Positions 1 to 11,008 are shown, counted from the first letter of the stretch. The stretch: DNA of 64,000 nt from Pseudoalteromonas tunicata (GCF_002310815.1 NZ_CP011032.1:1652001-1716000), one strand, 5' to 3'. The notes: generated by a model from the letters alone, not told the origin. Made by a program: numbers and translations.

Positions 1-368
1 AATTTCGTTTCGTGATGAATGCTATCGCCTTGTGGAAAGTAGCCATTCATAATTTTAACGGGTTGCCCTTGCTCATCTTCAATTGTCACAGTGATCATGC
101 GGCGCTGGGCCTCATCGGTGTCGGTTGGAAAGCCTTTTTCAATACTTAACGGCTCTTTTTTACACAACATCGCCACGCCATAGTGGGCTTTTTGACCATG
201 AAAATAAACGTGATACCCCATGGCCTCAACATCCGCTAACGGAAAGGCTTCATCGTGTACTTTTATTTCTTGTAAACCAATAACATCCGGTTGGTGCTTT
301 TCAATTAAAGCCTGTAACTGGTGTAAACGGGCGCGCAGGCCATTTATATTAAATGAAATGATTTTCAT
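1..368 (-). CDS. xthA: Exodeoxyribonuclease III, N-terminal part (cut by window edge)
   Basis: Reading from the ATG at 368 downward gives a protein beginning [18 protein letters not shown], with the metal-binding motif LQEIKVHD near residue 35 and NGYFPQGDS near residue 110. These are hallmarks of the ExoIII/AP-endonuclease family, which cleaves abasic sites and degrades 3' ends of duplex DNA in base-excision repair. About 122 residues are visible of a family length near 270; the C-terminal catalytic part lies beyond base 1. It is transcribed divergently from the recCBD operon, with about 200 bp between the starts. The family call is secure. Confidence 0.93.
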   Translation of the reverse strand, partial: MKIISFNINGLRARLHQLQALIEKHQPDVIGLQEIKVHDEAFPLADVEAMGYHVYFHGQKAHYGVAMLCKKEPLSIEKGFPTDTDEAQRRMITVTIEDEQGQPVKIMNGYFPQGDSIHHETK

Positions 369-572
369 GTTTTAATCCAAGCAAAATGAGGTGGGTAAAC
401 TCGTACCATTTACCAAAGTGGCGCTATAGTATCATTAAATTTAGGCGGGTTCACTTGGGTTATTGGCATTTTAGTGCCCAAGTTATCGGCAATTTTACAA
501 GAAAGTCATTAAGCTTTTCAGTAATTTAATTTACACTCATGGCAGAAGTTTTTCCAAGGATGACTGAGCCTA

Positions 573-3500
573 ATGCTGCATATTATTCAATCAAATCGTC
601 TCGAAGTACTGCAACAGCAATTACACCTTAAGCTCCTGCAATACCCGCTTAATAGTTTGTTTAAAAAAGAAATTATATTAGTGCAATCACCGGGTATGTC
701 GCAGTGGTTAAAAATGGGGCTGGCCCACGCACAGGGCATAGTGGCACAAGTTGATTTCCCGTTACCGTCGAGTTTTACGTGGCGCTTATATCAAAGTTTA
801 TTACCTGATGTGCCCGCCGAATCAGCATTTAATAAAGCAAACTTAACCTGGAAGCTGTTTGCTATTTTACCAACGTGTTTAAACGAACCACTCTTTTTAC
901 CGCTAGAGCGCTATTTAAGTGATGATAACGCAGGGCAAAAACTCTTTTCGTTATGCGAAAAAATCGCCGATGTGTACGACCAATACCTGATGTATCGCCC
1001 CACGTGGCTGGCAACATGGCAAACCGGCAAAGATACTTTACCTGATGTCGATATTAGCCATGCCCCTTGGCAACCAGAGCTGTGGCGTAAATTGGTGGCT
1101 TACAGCCAATCCTTAGGGCAAAGCCAATATCATCGCGCTAACATGCAAGATGCCTTACTTGAGGCTTTAGCTAATGCCCCCCTTAATTTGTTACCTGAGC
1201 GGATCAGCATTTTTGGCATTTCAGCCTTAGCCAATTCTCAATTGGTGGTATTACATGCTTTAGCAGAACGGATCCCTGTGTATTTATACTTTTTTAATCC
1301 GAGCGAGCATTATTGGGGCGATGTGGTTGATGAAAAAACCTTAGCTAAAATCAATGCAAAATATCAAATAAAACCCAATTTAGCCGCCCAAGAGCAAGAC
1401 TACTATTTTGTTGGCAACCCGCTGCTATCGTCATGGGGTAAACTTGGCCGTGATTATTTTGAGCAATTGATACAACTCAACGCCCAGTGGCACGATTATT
1501 TTGTTGAACCAGAACCTGACAATTTACTGAGCGCCATGCAATCTGAAATATATCATTTGGCATTTAAAGGGCAGAGTTTGCCCGATGATCCCACTTGGTA
1601 TGTGACTGACCAAGGTAAAATAGCCGTCAACCCCCAAGATTGCAGCATTCAGTTTGCCAATTGCCATACCGCATTGCGTGAGGTTGAAGCCCTGCACGAT
1701 CATTTACTCGATTTGTTTAGCCAAGACCCAAGCCTCACGCCCAAAGACATAATCGTCATGATGCCCGATGTCGGCAGTTACAGCCCTTATATTGAAGCTG
1801 TATTTGGTGCCGCAAGTGCCGAACGTTATATTCCGTATGCCTTAGCCGATTTAGCCATTGCACAAGAAAAACCAATATTAAGTAGTTTTAATCAATTGGT
1901 GAATTTACCTTTTAGCCGCTTTGGTGTCTCAGAAATACTCGATTTACTGCAAGTTGATTGTATTGCACGCCACTTTAATATTAGCCATAACGATTTAGAT
2001 CAAATTCGCTTTTGGCTTGAACAAGTGGGGGTGAAATGGGGTTTAAATGCCAGTCATAAAGCCCAGTTAGCGCAACCTCAATTAGCCCTAAATACTTGGC
2101 AACATGGCCTTGAACGCTTATTGCTTGGAGTGGTGCAACGTGATGAAAATAATGCATTTAGTGGTATTTATGCTGCCGATGAAGTGGAAGGCATGGCGGC
2201 TGCATTACTTGGGCATTTATTAGCATTTGTGAATCGATTAGCCCATTACAAAACCATTTTAGAACCCGATGCAACGCTTGCAGTCAAAGCCCAGCTCTTG
2301 CATCAATTAGTGCAGGATTTTTATGATCATTCTGACGAGCAAGCGTGGGATTTACTGACGCTCGATAGCTTAATTCAAAACCTTGGCAAACATTATGATA
2401 ATAAAGATTACCAAGGCGAGGTTAGCGCACGCATTATCAGTGCGTTAGTACAACAAGGACTAAGCGAAAATGGCGTAGGTCAGCGGTTTTTAGTTGGCCA
2501 AGTTAATTTTTGCACCTTAATGCCGATGCGGGCTGTGCCGTTTAAAGTGGTGTGCATGTTAGGTTTAAACGATGCCGATTATCCGCGCAGTGTGCAACCA
2601 ATGGGATTTGATTTATTGCCCCACAGCAAGCGACAAAAAGGCGACCGTTCTCGTAAATTAGACGACCGTTACTTGTTTTTAGAAGCCATGTTGAGCGTAC
2701 GCCATCATTTATACATCAGTTATATTGGCCGTTCGTGTTTTGATAACTCAGAGCGGGTGCCATCGGTATTAGTCAGTGAATTGCTTGAGTATTTAGGGCG
2801 CAGCTTTTATCAGCCAAATTGCGCTGATTTCCCAAATAATCTGATTAAAAAACACCATCTTCAGCCTTTTAACCCAGATTATTATCAACCCGGTGCGCCA
2901 CAAAGTTACCATCCTACGTGGCAAATAAAACCGCTGCAGTTAAATCAAGACAAAGCAGCGCTGCCATTATTGCCAGCAGCTGAAATTGAATTAAACAGTT
3001 TTATTCGCACCGTGTGCCAAGCACAAGAAAGTTTTTATCGTAATAGCTTAGGCTTAAAGTTGACGCAATTTGACGAAATAGCCAAAGATGAGGAGCCTTT
3101 CTCATTAGATCATCTTGAACGTTATTTTTATTTAGATGAAATGCTGGTGGCTGCGCTTAAAGGCACAACCATTAATCAAGCACAAATTTTGCAACGTGGT
3201 GATTTACCTCTGGCGCATGTAGGTGAAATTACCCTTGAGCAGATGCAACAGCGCATTGGTCAAATGGTCAACAGCCTTCACAGTCATGATGTCACTGAGT
3301 TTAATGAGCCGATAGAAATTAATGTGCAACTGGGGCAAAGTCAGTTAGTGGGTTGGTTGACTCAAGTAACCGGCAAAAAACAAGTGTTTTACCGCACTGC
3401 AACTATCAAAGCAAAAGACATGATCAAAGCTTATTTATATCATTTAGTGGGGTCATTGGGCGCTCATATTACAGAAACTTGGGTCGTGGGGCTTGATGGG

Positions 3501-3824
3501 CAATATCAGTTTAAAGTACAAAGCGCCCAAGATGCTAAAAGCCAATTAGATAATTGGTTTCGTTTGTATCAAGCTAGTTTGCAACAGCCGGTGGCGTTTT
3601 TTCCGACCGCTGCGTGGCAGTTTGCTACAACAGGGGATTTTGCTAAAGCAGCACAAAAGTTTGCAGGTGGCGAATACATTGGTCGTGGCGAAGCCGAAAA
3701 CCCCTATGTCGCACTTGATTTTAAACGTTTAGAGCCGCACGAAGCTGAGTTTATCCGCTGGAGTGAATTATTAGTCTCACCCATTGCGGCACACGCCGTG
3801 GAGGTCAAACATGCAGGGGCTTAA
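573..3824 (+). CDS. recC: RecBCD exonuclease V, gamma subunit RecC
   Basis: The 1083-residue protein starts MLHIIQSNRLEVL and has the VQSPGMSQWLK segment near residue 40, as in RecC proteins, and the length matches the family. RecC is the scaffold of the RecBCD helicase-nuclease and recognises Chi on the 3'-ended strand; its own helicase and nuclease folds are inactive. An AAGGA lies about 14 bases upstream of the chosen ATG, a little far but the only good candidate. Its 3' end runs into recB, whose likely ATG is at 3811, so the two reading frames overlap by 14 bases. First gene of a recC-recB-recD operon for double-strand-break repair. Confidence 0.96.
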   Translation: MLHIIQSNRLEVLQQQLHLKLLQYPLNSLFKKEIILVQSPGMSQWLKMGLAHAQGIVAQVDFPLPSSFTWRLYQSLLPDVPAESAFNKANLTWKLFAILPTCLNEPLFLPLERYLSDDNAGQKLFSLCEKIADVYDQYLMYRPTWLATWQTGKDTLPDVDISHAPWQPELWRKLVAYSQSLGQSQYHRANMQDALLEALANAPLNLLPERISIFGISALANSQLVVLHALAERIPVYLYFFNPSEHYWGDVVDEKTLAKINAKYQIKPNLAAQEQDYYFVGNPLLSSWGKLGRDYFEQLIQLNAQWHDYFVEPEPDNLLSAMQSEIYHLAFKGQSLPDDPTWYVTDQGKIAVNPQDCSIQFANCHTALREVEALHDHLLDLFSQDPSLTPKDIIVMMPDVGSYSPYIEAVFGAASAERYIPYALADLAIAQEKPILSSFNQLVNLPFSRFGVSEILDLLQVDCIARHFNISHNDLDQIRFWLEQVGVKWGLNASHKAQLAQPQLALNTWQHGLERLLLGVVQRDENNAFSGIYAADEVEGMAAALLGHLLAFVNRLAHYKTILEPDATLAVKAQLLHQLVQDFYDHSDEQAWDLLTLDSLIQNLGKHYDNKDYQGEVSARIISALVQQGLSENGVGQRFLVGQVNFCTLMPMRAVPFKVVCMLGLNDADYPRSVQPMGFDLLPHSKRQKGDRSRKLDDRYLFLEAMLSVRHHLYISYIGRSCFDNSERVPSVLVSELLEYLGRSFYQPNCADFPNNLIKKHHLQPFNPDYYQPGAPQSYHPTWQIKPLQLNQDKAALPLLPAAEIELNSFIRTVCQAQESFYRNSLGLKLTQFDEIAKDEEPFSLDHLERYFYLDEMLVAALKGTTINQAQILQRGDLPLAHVGEITLEQMQQRIGQMVNSLHSHDVTEFNEPIEINVQLGQSQLVGWLTQVTGKKQVFYRTATIKAKDMIKAYLYHLVGSLGAHITETWVVGLDGQYQFKVQSAQDAKSQLDNWFRLYQASLQQPVAFFPTAAWQFATTGDFAKAAQKFAGGEYIGRGEAENPYVALDFKRLEPHEAEFIRWSELLVSPIAAHAVEVKHAGA

Positions 3825-6800
3825 TCCAATCACCATGCCGCTTAAGGGCGTATCACTTATTGAAGCCAGCGCAGGCACCGGTAAAACTTACACAATTACT
3901 GCTTTGTATTTGCGCCATTTATTGGGTTTACAAGTAGCTGGTCAAACAGGTGTGCCACTTACGGTAGAACAAATTTTAGTGGTGACTTTTACCGAAGCAG
4001 CGACAGCTGAAATCAAAGACCGCGTGCGTAAACGCATTATTCTTGCCCGTGATGCCTTGATGGGCGGCGACTGTGATGATGCCGTGGTACAAGCAATTTT
4101 AAGTGAAGTCAGTGAGACTAAAATGGCCTTTGCCTTGTTAGATGCGGCGGCAAAATCCATGGATGATGCGGCTATTTTTACTATTCATGGGTTTTGCCAG
4201 CGGATGCTAAAACAACATGCGTTTGAATCGGGTGTTGCATTTAATCTCACGTTTATTATGGATCAGTCCGAATTGCTGACTGAAGCACTTAAAGATTATT
4301 GGCGTACGTTTGTTTATGGCTTAACAAAAGAGCGCACTGCGCATGTACTTGCGTATTTTCCCGCGCCTGAACGTTTATATAAAAAAGTGGCGGCGTTGTT
4401 ATCACGTAGTGGCGCTAAGATACAGCCGCAAATTAATCTTGATGAGGTCTGGCAATGGCAAGAACAGTATTTGTCTTTGTTAGCCCGCTTTAAAATAGAC
4501 TATTTAAAGTCTGATTTTGCAGCGGCTATCTTAAATTCTGACCTTAAAAAAACCAAACCAGCGGCTAAAGCGCCTAATCTTGAGCTGTTATTGGCATTTT
4601 GCCAAAGTGAACAAACTGTATTTGAATTTGGCTCAGATAAAAAATCATTTGAAATTTGGGCCGCTGATAACTTTTTAGACCCTGAGATGTATAAAAAGGG
4701 CGGTAAAACCTTTAGCCATCCTTTATGTCAGGTGTTTACCGAGCTCAGTGAGCTGCAACAAAAGCTCACTTTTGGCATGCCCATCGCAATCGCTCAACAA
4801 GCAACTAAGTGGGTGAGTGCGGCATTAAGCACCAAAAAACAAGAGCAGCGCCTAATCAGCCCCGATGATTTATTAACCCAATTACACCACGCCTTATTTA
4901 GCGATGGGGGCGATACTTTGGCAAGTCAAATTGCGGCGGATTTTCCGGTTGCGATGATTGACGAATTTCAAGATACCGACCCAATTCAATACGGTATTTT
5001 TAGCCAAATATTTAACCGAGAAAGCTGCGCTTTTACCATGATAGGTGATCCAAAACAGGCTATTTATGGCTTTCGCGGCGCGGATATTTTTACCTATATT
5101 AATGCAAAACATCAGGTATCGACCGAGCAGCAATACACCTTAGGTAAAAATTGGCGCTCAAGCACAGGCATAGTCAATAGCGTTAATGCCTTGTTTAATC
5201 ATCACGATAATAGCTTTATTTTTAATCAAGACATTCCATTTTTAGCGGTTGAAGCACAAGGTAAAACTGCAGAACAAGCACTGTATCTTGACGGTAAAGC
5301 AGTGACTGCGTTTGAGTTTTGTGTGCTTGAACATGATGCGCCTGTCACCAGTAAAGCTTATGCCATGCCAAGATTGGCCGCACATTTTAGCGATAAAATA
5401 GCCACCTTGTTGCAACAAGCGCAAGCAGGGCGTGCCACGATTGGCAGCCATGCTGTTCAGGCGGCAGATATTTGTGTGCTGGTGCGAGACCGAAATGAAG
5501 CGTCGTTTATTAAAGAGGCGTTAAGCAAGCAGGGGATTGCCAGTGTGTATTTATCCCGCGATGGTGTCTTACAAAGCCCACTGGCTTTGCATTTATTAAA
5601 CTTTTTAACCGCCTTACATGGTCAATATGATGAGTCAGCTTATCGTGGGGTTTTAGCGGGCCCTTTATTTAATTTAAATTATCAACAAATCTACCAATTG
5701 GCAGAAAATGAACAAACGTGGCAGCAATATTTAGCCCTTTTTAGCGAATTGAGCGATATCTGGTACAAAAAAGGCGCCATGGCGATGCTTGAATTATTGC
5801 TGATGCGTAATAATTTGGCGGGTTTATGGCAAGCAATGGGGCTGCCAGTTGAACGTTGGTTAACGGATTTTCGCCATCTTGCTGAAATTTTGCAGCAAAA
5901 GCAGTTAGAACTTGAAGGGAGTTTACGGTTAGTACGATGGTTTGCACAAAATATTATCGATACCAGTAAAGAAAGTGCGCAACTTAGGCTTGAAAGTGAC
6001 GCTAAATTAGTAAAAATTGTTACCATGCATGCATCAAAAGGATTGGAATATCCTTTGGTTTTTATGCCATTTGCGGTTGGCTTTCGTGAAGCATCTGAGC
6101 AAATTTATCATCAAGATGGTGAACTTGTTTACAATCTTATTAAAGACGATGCCAGTCAGCAACTTGCCGAAAAAGAGCGTTTAGCCGAAGACTTACGCTT
6201 ATTGTATGTAGCCTTAACTCGCCCAGTGCATCAGTGCTTTATTGGCATGTATAACATTGCGGTGGGCAATAGTAAAAGCATGACAATTCAACGTACAGCC
6301 TTAGGCCATTTGTTGTTTGCTGGCCAAACCCTCACTAGCGCTACCGATTGGCATCAGTTATTAAATGCCTTTGCGGCAGCACATTCAGCCGATATGGCCG
6401 TGAGCTATTTTGCTGAGACTGATAGTAAGATCTCTTTGAGTGATGAGCTCACAGTGCCCAACTATGAGCGCAAACTATTTACTGGCAAAATTGAGCGTAA
6501 CTGGCGTTTAACCAGCTTTAGCGCGCTTAGTTATAATCAAGCATCAGAACACATTACCCCAGGTTTTGAAGATGAAAGCCATGAGCTCGATTGGCTTGGC
6601 GAAGAGCAAAGCAACGAACTCAATCAATTTAGTTTTCCAAGAGGAGCAAGGGCGGGGAGTTGCTTACATGCTATTTTTGAGGAGATTGATTTTCAGCATC
6701 CTGATACGCACCCAAGCGATCCGAGTAAAAATCTTGGCGCTGTGGTTGAGCAACAACTTCAAAAATATTCAATCGAACCCCATTGGCAACTCGTTGCAGA

Positions 6801-7362
6801 GCAATGGATAAAGCGCGTATTAAGTACGCCCCTCGATGCTGATGGCTTGAGTTTAAATAAGCTTGGCGCCCAACAATGTTTAATCGAAATGGAGTTTTAT
6901 TTACCTTTTGAGCGTCTTGATGCCACAGGTATTAATCAAGTACTCGATAGTGTGGCAAGTGAAAGTGTGTTTAAACATAACCTGAAATTTGAAACCATTC
7001 AGGGCATGTTAAAAGGTTTTATCGACTTAATATTTGAGTGGCAAGGTAAATACTATGTGCTTGATTATAAATCGAATCATTTAGGTGAGCTGGCGAGCGA
7101 TTATCAGCAAAGTAATATGGAAGAAGTCATGCAATCGCATCATTACCACTTACAGTATTTGTTATACAGCGTTGCGTTACATCGATTATTAAAAACCCGC
7201 TTGGCCGATTACGATATCGAGCAGCATTTAGGGGGTGTTTACTATTTATTTTTGCGAGGCATGGGCGAAGGCGAAGGCATATATTTTAAAAAAATAGCCA
7301 AAGAGATCATTTTGCAACTCGACCGTATGTTTGAACAAGCAACTTTAGAGGTGACCTATTAA
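3811..7362 (+). CDS. recB: RecBCD exonuclease V, beta subunit RecB (helicase-nuclease)
   Basis: SF1A 3'-5' helicase with a C-terminal nuclease. Walker A ASAGTGKT is at residues 19-26, the Walker B/DEFQDTDP segment near 385, and SF1 motif MHASKGLEYPLVF further on. The nuclease motif GFIDLIF...YYVLDYKSN near residues 1070-1090 supplies the catalytic Asp and Lys. I start at ATG 3811, which has GAGG eight bases upstream; an in-frame TTG at 3784 would add nine residues but has no good ribosome site and does not fit family N-termini. Length 1183 residues, typical. The stop overlaps the recD start in a TAATG arrangement, implying translational coupling. Confidence 0.96.
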   Translation: MQGLNPITMPLKGVSLIEASAGTGKTYTITALYLRHLLGLQVAGQTGVPLTVEQILVVTFTEAATAEIKDRVRKRIILARDALMGGDCDDAVVQAILSEVSETKMAFALLDAAAKSMDDAAIFTIHGFCQRMLKQHAFESGVAFNLTFIMDQSELLTEALKDYWRTFVYGLTKERTAHVLAYFPAPERLYKKVAALLSRSGAKIQPQINLDEVWQWQEQYLSLLARFKIDYLKSDFAAAILNSDLKKTKPAAKAPNLELLLAFCQSEQTVFEFGSDKKSFEIWAADNFLDPEMYKKGGKTFSHPLCQVFTELSELQQKLTFGMPIAIAQQATKWVSAALSTKKQEQRLISPDDLLTQLHHALFSDGGDTLASQIAADFPVAMIDEFQDTDPIQYGIFSQIFNRESCAFTMIGDPKQAIYGFRGADIFTYINAKHQVSTEQQYTLGKNWRSSTGIVNSVNALFNHHDNSFIFNQDIPFLAVEAQGKTAEQALYLDGKAVTAFEFCVLEHDAPVTSKAYAMPRLAAHFSDKIATLLQQAQAGRATIGSHAVQAADICVLVRDRNEASFIKEALSKQGIASVYLSRDGVLQSPLALHLLNFLTALHGQYDESAYRGVLAGPLFNLNYQQIYQLAENEQTWQQYLALFSELSDIWYKKGAMAMLELLLMRNNLAGLWQAMGLPVERWLTDFRHLAEILQQKQLELEGSLRLVRWFAQNIIDTSKESAQLRLESDAKLVKIVTMHASKGLEYPLVFMPFAVGFREASEQIYHQDGELVYNLIKDDASQQLAEKERLAEDLRLLYVALTRPVHQCFIGMYNIAVGNSKSMTIQRTALGHLLFAGQTLTSATDWHQLLNAFAAAHSADMAVSYFAETDSKISLSDELTVPNYERKLFTGKIERNWRLTSFSALSYNQASEHITPGFEDESHELDWLGEEQSNELNQFSFPRGARAGSCLHAIFEEIDFQHPDTHPSDPSKNLGAVVEQQLQKYSIEPHWQLVAEQWIKRVLSTPLDADGLSLNKLGAQQCLIEMEFYLPFERLDATGINQVLDSVASESVFKHNLKFETIQGMLKGFIDLIFEWQGKYYVLDYKSNHLGELASDYQQSNMEEVMQSHHYHLQYLLYSVALHRLLKTRLADYDIEQHLGGVYYLFLRGMGEGEGIYFKKIAKEIILQLDRMFEQATLEVTY

Positions 7363-9173
7363 TGTTGGCGCAACTAATAGCAGACGAAAAAGTCACGCAA
7401 CTGGATATTCAATTAGCCCAGTTGTTAGTTAAAGATAGCAATGACCCAGTTTTTTATGTGGTGTTGCTACTGAGTCAATACAATGCGCGCCAGCATACTT
7501 GTTTACCTTTGGCACAGGTTGATTGGTCAAATCCGTTTATGCTCGAAACGCCAGTACCTTTATTTGCAAGCTATGAGCATTGTTTAACGGCACTGCGTGA
7601 TCATCCTGTTGTAGGTGAAGGCAAGCCACTGCTTTTATTTGCTGAGCGTTTGTACTTTGCTCGTTATGCAGAATATGAACAAATATTAGCAAATAAACTC
7701 CATAGCTTAGCAAAACGTGCGCTTAAACTCGACGAAAGCCGCTTAGCGCAATTGCTTGATCAGTATTTTGGCACAACACCAACCCTAGATTGGCAAAAAA
7801 TAGCCTGTGCAATGGCGGTACAGAATGCTTTTTGTGTCATCAGCGGAGGCCCAGGCACCGGAAAAACCACGACAGTGACTAAATTGCTAGCGATACTGCA
7901 ATCACTTTATTTGGCAGCGCCACTGAGTATTAAGTTGGTGGCACCCACAGGAAAAGCGGCTGCGCGGCTCAGTGAGTCAATTCGTGATGCAAAACAAAAA
8001 CTCGAACTGGCGCCCAATTTAAATGCCGTTATTCCTGAGCAAGCACAAACGATCCATCGATTACTTGGGGTGATCCCACAGTCGAATAAATATCGCCATA
8101 ACAGCCACAATCCGTTGCATTTAGATTTACTGATTGTTGATGAAGCGTCGATGGTCGACTTAGCGTTAATGGCAAAGCTGGTTGAAGCAATGCCAGAGCA
8201 TGGTCGTTTGATTTTACTCGGTGATAAAGACCAACTTACCTCGGTTGATACCGGTAATGTACTGGCTGATATTTGCCAAGATTTAGTCCTTGGTGTGCAA
8301 CCTTTTTACAGTGAAGCTCGGGTATTGCAGCTGAATAAATTGTGTCATCAGGGCCAACACACTGCGCTGCAAGCAAAACAGAGTGATTATGTGCTTGCCG
8401 ATAATATTGCTTTTTTACAACACAGCCATCGCTTTGATGAAAAAAGCGGCATTGGGCAATTAGCTAAAGCGGTTAACAGCAATGACAAACAGCTGCTGCA
8501 AGAGATTAAAGCCTTTGGTTACCCTGAACTGGCATTTTATGATTTAACCAATGAATATAAAGCGATGATCATTCGCTGCGCCGAGGCTTATTCACAGTAT
8601 TTAGCGCTTATTAAACAAGGTGCAAGCCCTCAAGAGGTGCATGATGCTTTTTTACAATATCAGCTCTTGGCCGCAGTGCGCGAAGGCAATTATGGCGTTA
8701 ACAAACTCAACAGTAAAATCGAAGCACAATTAGCACGCATGGGACTTATCAGCCCATCACATCGGCACTATGTTGGCATGCCGCTAATGATCAGCCAGAA
8801 CGATTATCAGCTTAAATTATTTAATGGCGATATTGGCATCATCATGCCCGATGATGACGGCCAGCTAAAAGCTGTGTTTATGAGTGAAGGGGGCAGTACC
8901 CGCAGTTTTTATCCGGCTCGTTTACCCGCCCATGAAAAAGTCTATGCCATGACAATCCACAAATCACAAGGCTCTGAATTTTTGCATACTGTAATGATCT
9001 TACCGCCAATGCAGCAAGCAAAAATAGGAGTCAATCGCCAATTAGTGTACACAGGCATCACTCGAGCTAAAAAACGCTTTGATTTAATCGCTCAGCCTCA
9101 AGTATTACAACTGGCAATGAACAAAATGCTCACTCGCAGCTCTGGGTTATATCAGCGTTTGCAACAGAGCTAA
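7362..9173 (+). CDS. recD: RecBCD exonuclease V, alpha subunit RecD (helicase)
   Basis: The 603-residue protein has Walker A GGPGTGKT near residue 165, the DEASMVDLALM Walker B region, GDKDQL, and the C-terminal MTIHKSQGSEF and TGITRAKK motifs of the RecD SF1B 5'-3' helicase. RecD is the fast helicase of RecBCD and controls the nuclease switch at Chi. The ATG overlaps the recB stop (TAATG, 7360-7364). A 10-bp hairpin follows five bases after its stop, closing the operon. Nothing appears truncated. Confidence 0.96.
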   Translation: MLAQLIADEKVTQLDIQLAQLLVKDSNDPVFYVVLLLSQYNARQHTCLPLAQVDWSNPFMLETPVPLFASYEHCLTALRDHPVVGEGKPLLLFAERLYFARYAEYEQILANKLHSLAKRALKLDESRLAQLLDQYFGTTPTLDWQKIACAMAVQNAFCVISGGPGTGKTTTVTKLLAILQSLYLAAPLSIKLVAPTGKAAARLSESIRDAKQKLELAPNLNAVIPEQAQTIHRLLGVIPQSNKYRHNSHNPLHLDLLIVDEASMVDLALMAKLVEAMPEHGRLILLGDKDQLTSVDTGNVLADICQDLVLGVQPFYSEARVLQLNKLCHQGQHTALQAKQSDYVLADNIAFLQHSHRFDEKSGIGQLAKAVNSNDKQLLQEIKAFGYPELAFYDLTNEYKAMIIRCAEAYSQYLALIKQGASPQEVHDAFLQYQLLAAVREGNYGVNKLNSKIEAQLARMGLISPSHRHYVGMPLMISQNDYQLKLFNGDIGIIMPDDDGQLKAVFMSEGGSTRSFYPARLPAHEKVYAMTIHKSQGSEFLHTVMILPPMQQAKIGVNRQLVYTGITRAKKRFDLIAQPQVLQLAMNKMLTRSSGLYQRLQQS

Positions 9174-9177
9174 TGTA

Positions 9178-9204
9178 TTGAGCCAGCGAATGTAGCTGGC
9201 TCAA
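9178..9204 (+). terminator. Hairpin after recD
   Basis: A perfect 10-bp stem (TTGAGCCAGC / GCTGGCTCAA) with a 7-base loop starts five bases after the recD stop. No U-tract follows, so it may act as a 3'-end stabiliser or a factor-assisted terminator between the convergent recD and the gene at 9232. Confidence 0.5.
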
Positions 9205-9231
9205 CGGGATATTAATGTTAAAGCAACTAGA

Positions 9232-10857
9232 TTACTTTGTATGTTCAGAAGGTGAAGCACACCACTGATCGCTAAGATCAGAGAGGGTGTATTGCTGATA
9301 TCCGGCTTCACCAAATACAGAGGTACCATTAAGGTAATAGGTATCTGCAACTTCATTTGGATTGTGAATGCTAAAGCCCAATAATTTGGCGATTTCTTTA
9401 CTGATATGATAATGGTTTGGCATGCAGCCTAGCTCAGCTGCAAGATTGCTAATTGCACTTTGCTCTAAATGTGGGCCATAAAATAAAAATGGCACTTGGG
9501 CGATATCTAAATCCACCATGTTGTGACCATAACGGCCACTTTGGCCGGTAAGCTCACCATGATCTGAGGTAAAAAAGATATAAGTTGGTCGGCCCGTATT
9601 TTCAAAAAATTGATAAATATCAGCAATTTGTTTTTCTGTGTAATGCACTGAATTATCATAGGAATTGCGCATATAGTTTTGATAGTCGTTTTTATCTACC
9701 GGATATACAGCTTCTTCGGCTGGGTAATTATCAACATAAGGCGCATGGGTGCTGCGCATATGTAACGTAATAAATTGAGGCTGTTGATAATCAAGTTTAA
9801 GTTTATCAAGTGCCAGTAATAAGCGATTATCGTATTGGCCTTCAAAATCAGTTAAATGGTCATCATCCATCCAAGTATCGACATCACTGAGTGAAAACGA
9901 ATACGTTAAACCACCGGCATTTTTTTGCGTGGTGATATAGTGGGTATTGTAGCCGCTGTGTTTGGCTAATTTAAACAATGAGGTATGCATAGATTGCAAA
10001 TGCGCCATGTTATCAGGCTCATACACAGTATTAAAAAAGAGCGCTAATGAAACGCGAGTTGATACCGCACTTGATAACGAAGGGCGATAAAAAAACTCAG
10101 GTTTATCTTTAAGTGCGTTTAAATTTGGCGTGGTATCACGTTCGTAATCAAATAAGCTTAAGTTATAACGACTAAAACTTTCCCCCATGATCACCACAAT
10201 ATTTGCATCCACCGGCGCATGCTGGCTGAGCTGATATGCTTGGTATTCTTTTGCGGGTGGCAACAAACCGAGGGCTGTTTTGCTGTTATAGGCAATTAAA
10301 TAGGAAAATGAAAATAAACCATTTTTGAGCGCTGATTGGCTGATATTAGGTTGAAATTTTTGCGACGAATTGACGCTAAAAGCTTGGCCAAGTGGTAACA
10401 GTAATAATATCACTAAGGCATAACCACAGTAGCGAGAGCGAGGTAATTGCAGGTGAAAACGCTGGTAAACCCAAAAAGCAAACCCAGCAAAGCTTAAACT
10501 CAGCAGCGCAGGCACCATTAAAAAAAGAGCAACATCTAAAAAGCCAATTAATGCATCAGTTAACTCTTTGCTCAATAACATCACATCAAAAGCACTATAA
10601 AATCCGCCAAAATAATGAAAATACATTAACTGACCCGTTTGCAGCAGCGTAAAAATCGCCAATAAGGTAATAACCAACAGACGTTGAGCGCAAAAAGCCA
10701 ATACTGTCATCAGTACTAGGCTAATGGCGCTGCTTTTTATACTTTGAGTGGCTAAATAGTTACTGTTAAGAAGGTGATAAATATGTTCAGGAAGAAGCGC
10801 AAAACAATAAAAAGCAGCCAGAACGAATAAGGTAGGGAAATATTTTTTTAGGGTCAT
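9232..10857 (-). CDS. Phosphoethanolamine transferase-like sulfatase-fold membrane enzyme
   Basis: The 541-residue protein has about five hydrophobic segments in the first 170 residues, then a periplasmic alkaline-phosphatase/sulfatase-fold domain. Visible motifs are VVIMGESFSR near 222 (metal ligand Glu), STRVSL near 266 (the Thr is the expected nucleophile), HMRSTHAPY, and TSDHGE near 430 (Asp/His metal ligands). This is the EptA/CptA/OpgE architecture, which transfers phosphoethanolamine to lipid A, LPS core or glucans in the inner membrane facing the periplasm. The acceptor cannot be told from sequence. It stands alone, convergent with recD. Confidence 0.8.
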   Translation of the reverse strand: MTLKKYFPTLFVLAAFYCFALLPEHIYHLLNSNYLATQSIKSSAISLVLMTVLAFCAQRLLVITLLAIFTLLQTGQLMYFHYFGGFYSAFDVMLLSKELTDALIGFLDVALFLMVPALLSLSFAGFAFWVYQRFHLQLPRSRYCGYALVILLLLPLGQAFSVNSSQKFQPNISQSALKNGLFSFSYLIAYNSKTALGLLPPAKEYQAYQLSQHAPVDANIVVIMGESFSRYNLSLFDYERDTTPNLNALKDKPEFFYRPSLSSAVSTRVSLALFFNTVYEPDNMAHLQSMHTSLFKLAKHSGYNTHYITTQKNAGGLTYSFSLSDVDTWMDDDHLTDFEGQYDNRLLLALDKLKLDYQQPQFITLHMRSTHAPYVDNYPAEEAVYPVDKNDYQNYMRNSYDNSVHYTEKQIADIYQFFENTGRPTYIFFTSDHGELTGQSGRYGHNMVDLDIAQVPFLFYGPHLEQSAISNLAAELGCMPNHYHISKEIAKLLGFSIHNPNEVADTYYLNGTSVFGEAGYQQYTLSDLSDQWCASPSEHTK

Positions 10858-11008
10858 GAGTTGAGATTACATCTATGAAATGAATGTGAAAGTGCACTAG
10901 TAAAGCAAGTCTATCGTGATGAACTTTTAAAGACAATAAAGGCTGTTACTATTTTGGCATTCAGTATGCATTAAAAAACAAGGTCACATTCAAAGATTGG
11001 AGAAAATT

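Noticed and set aside
5691..6026. 111-codon minus-strand frame inside recB
   Set aside because: It lies entirely antisense to an intact recB with conserved motifs, and has no ribosome site or context.
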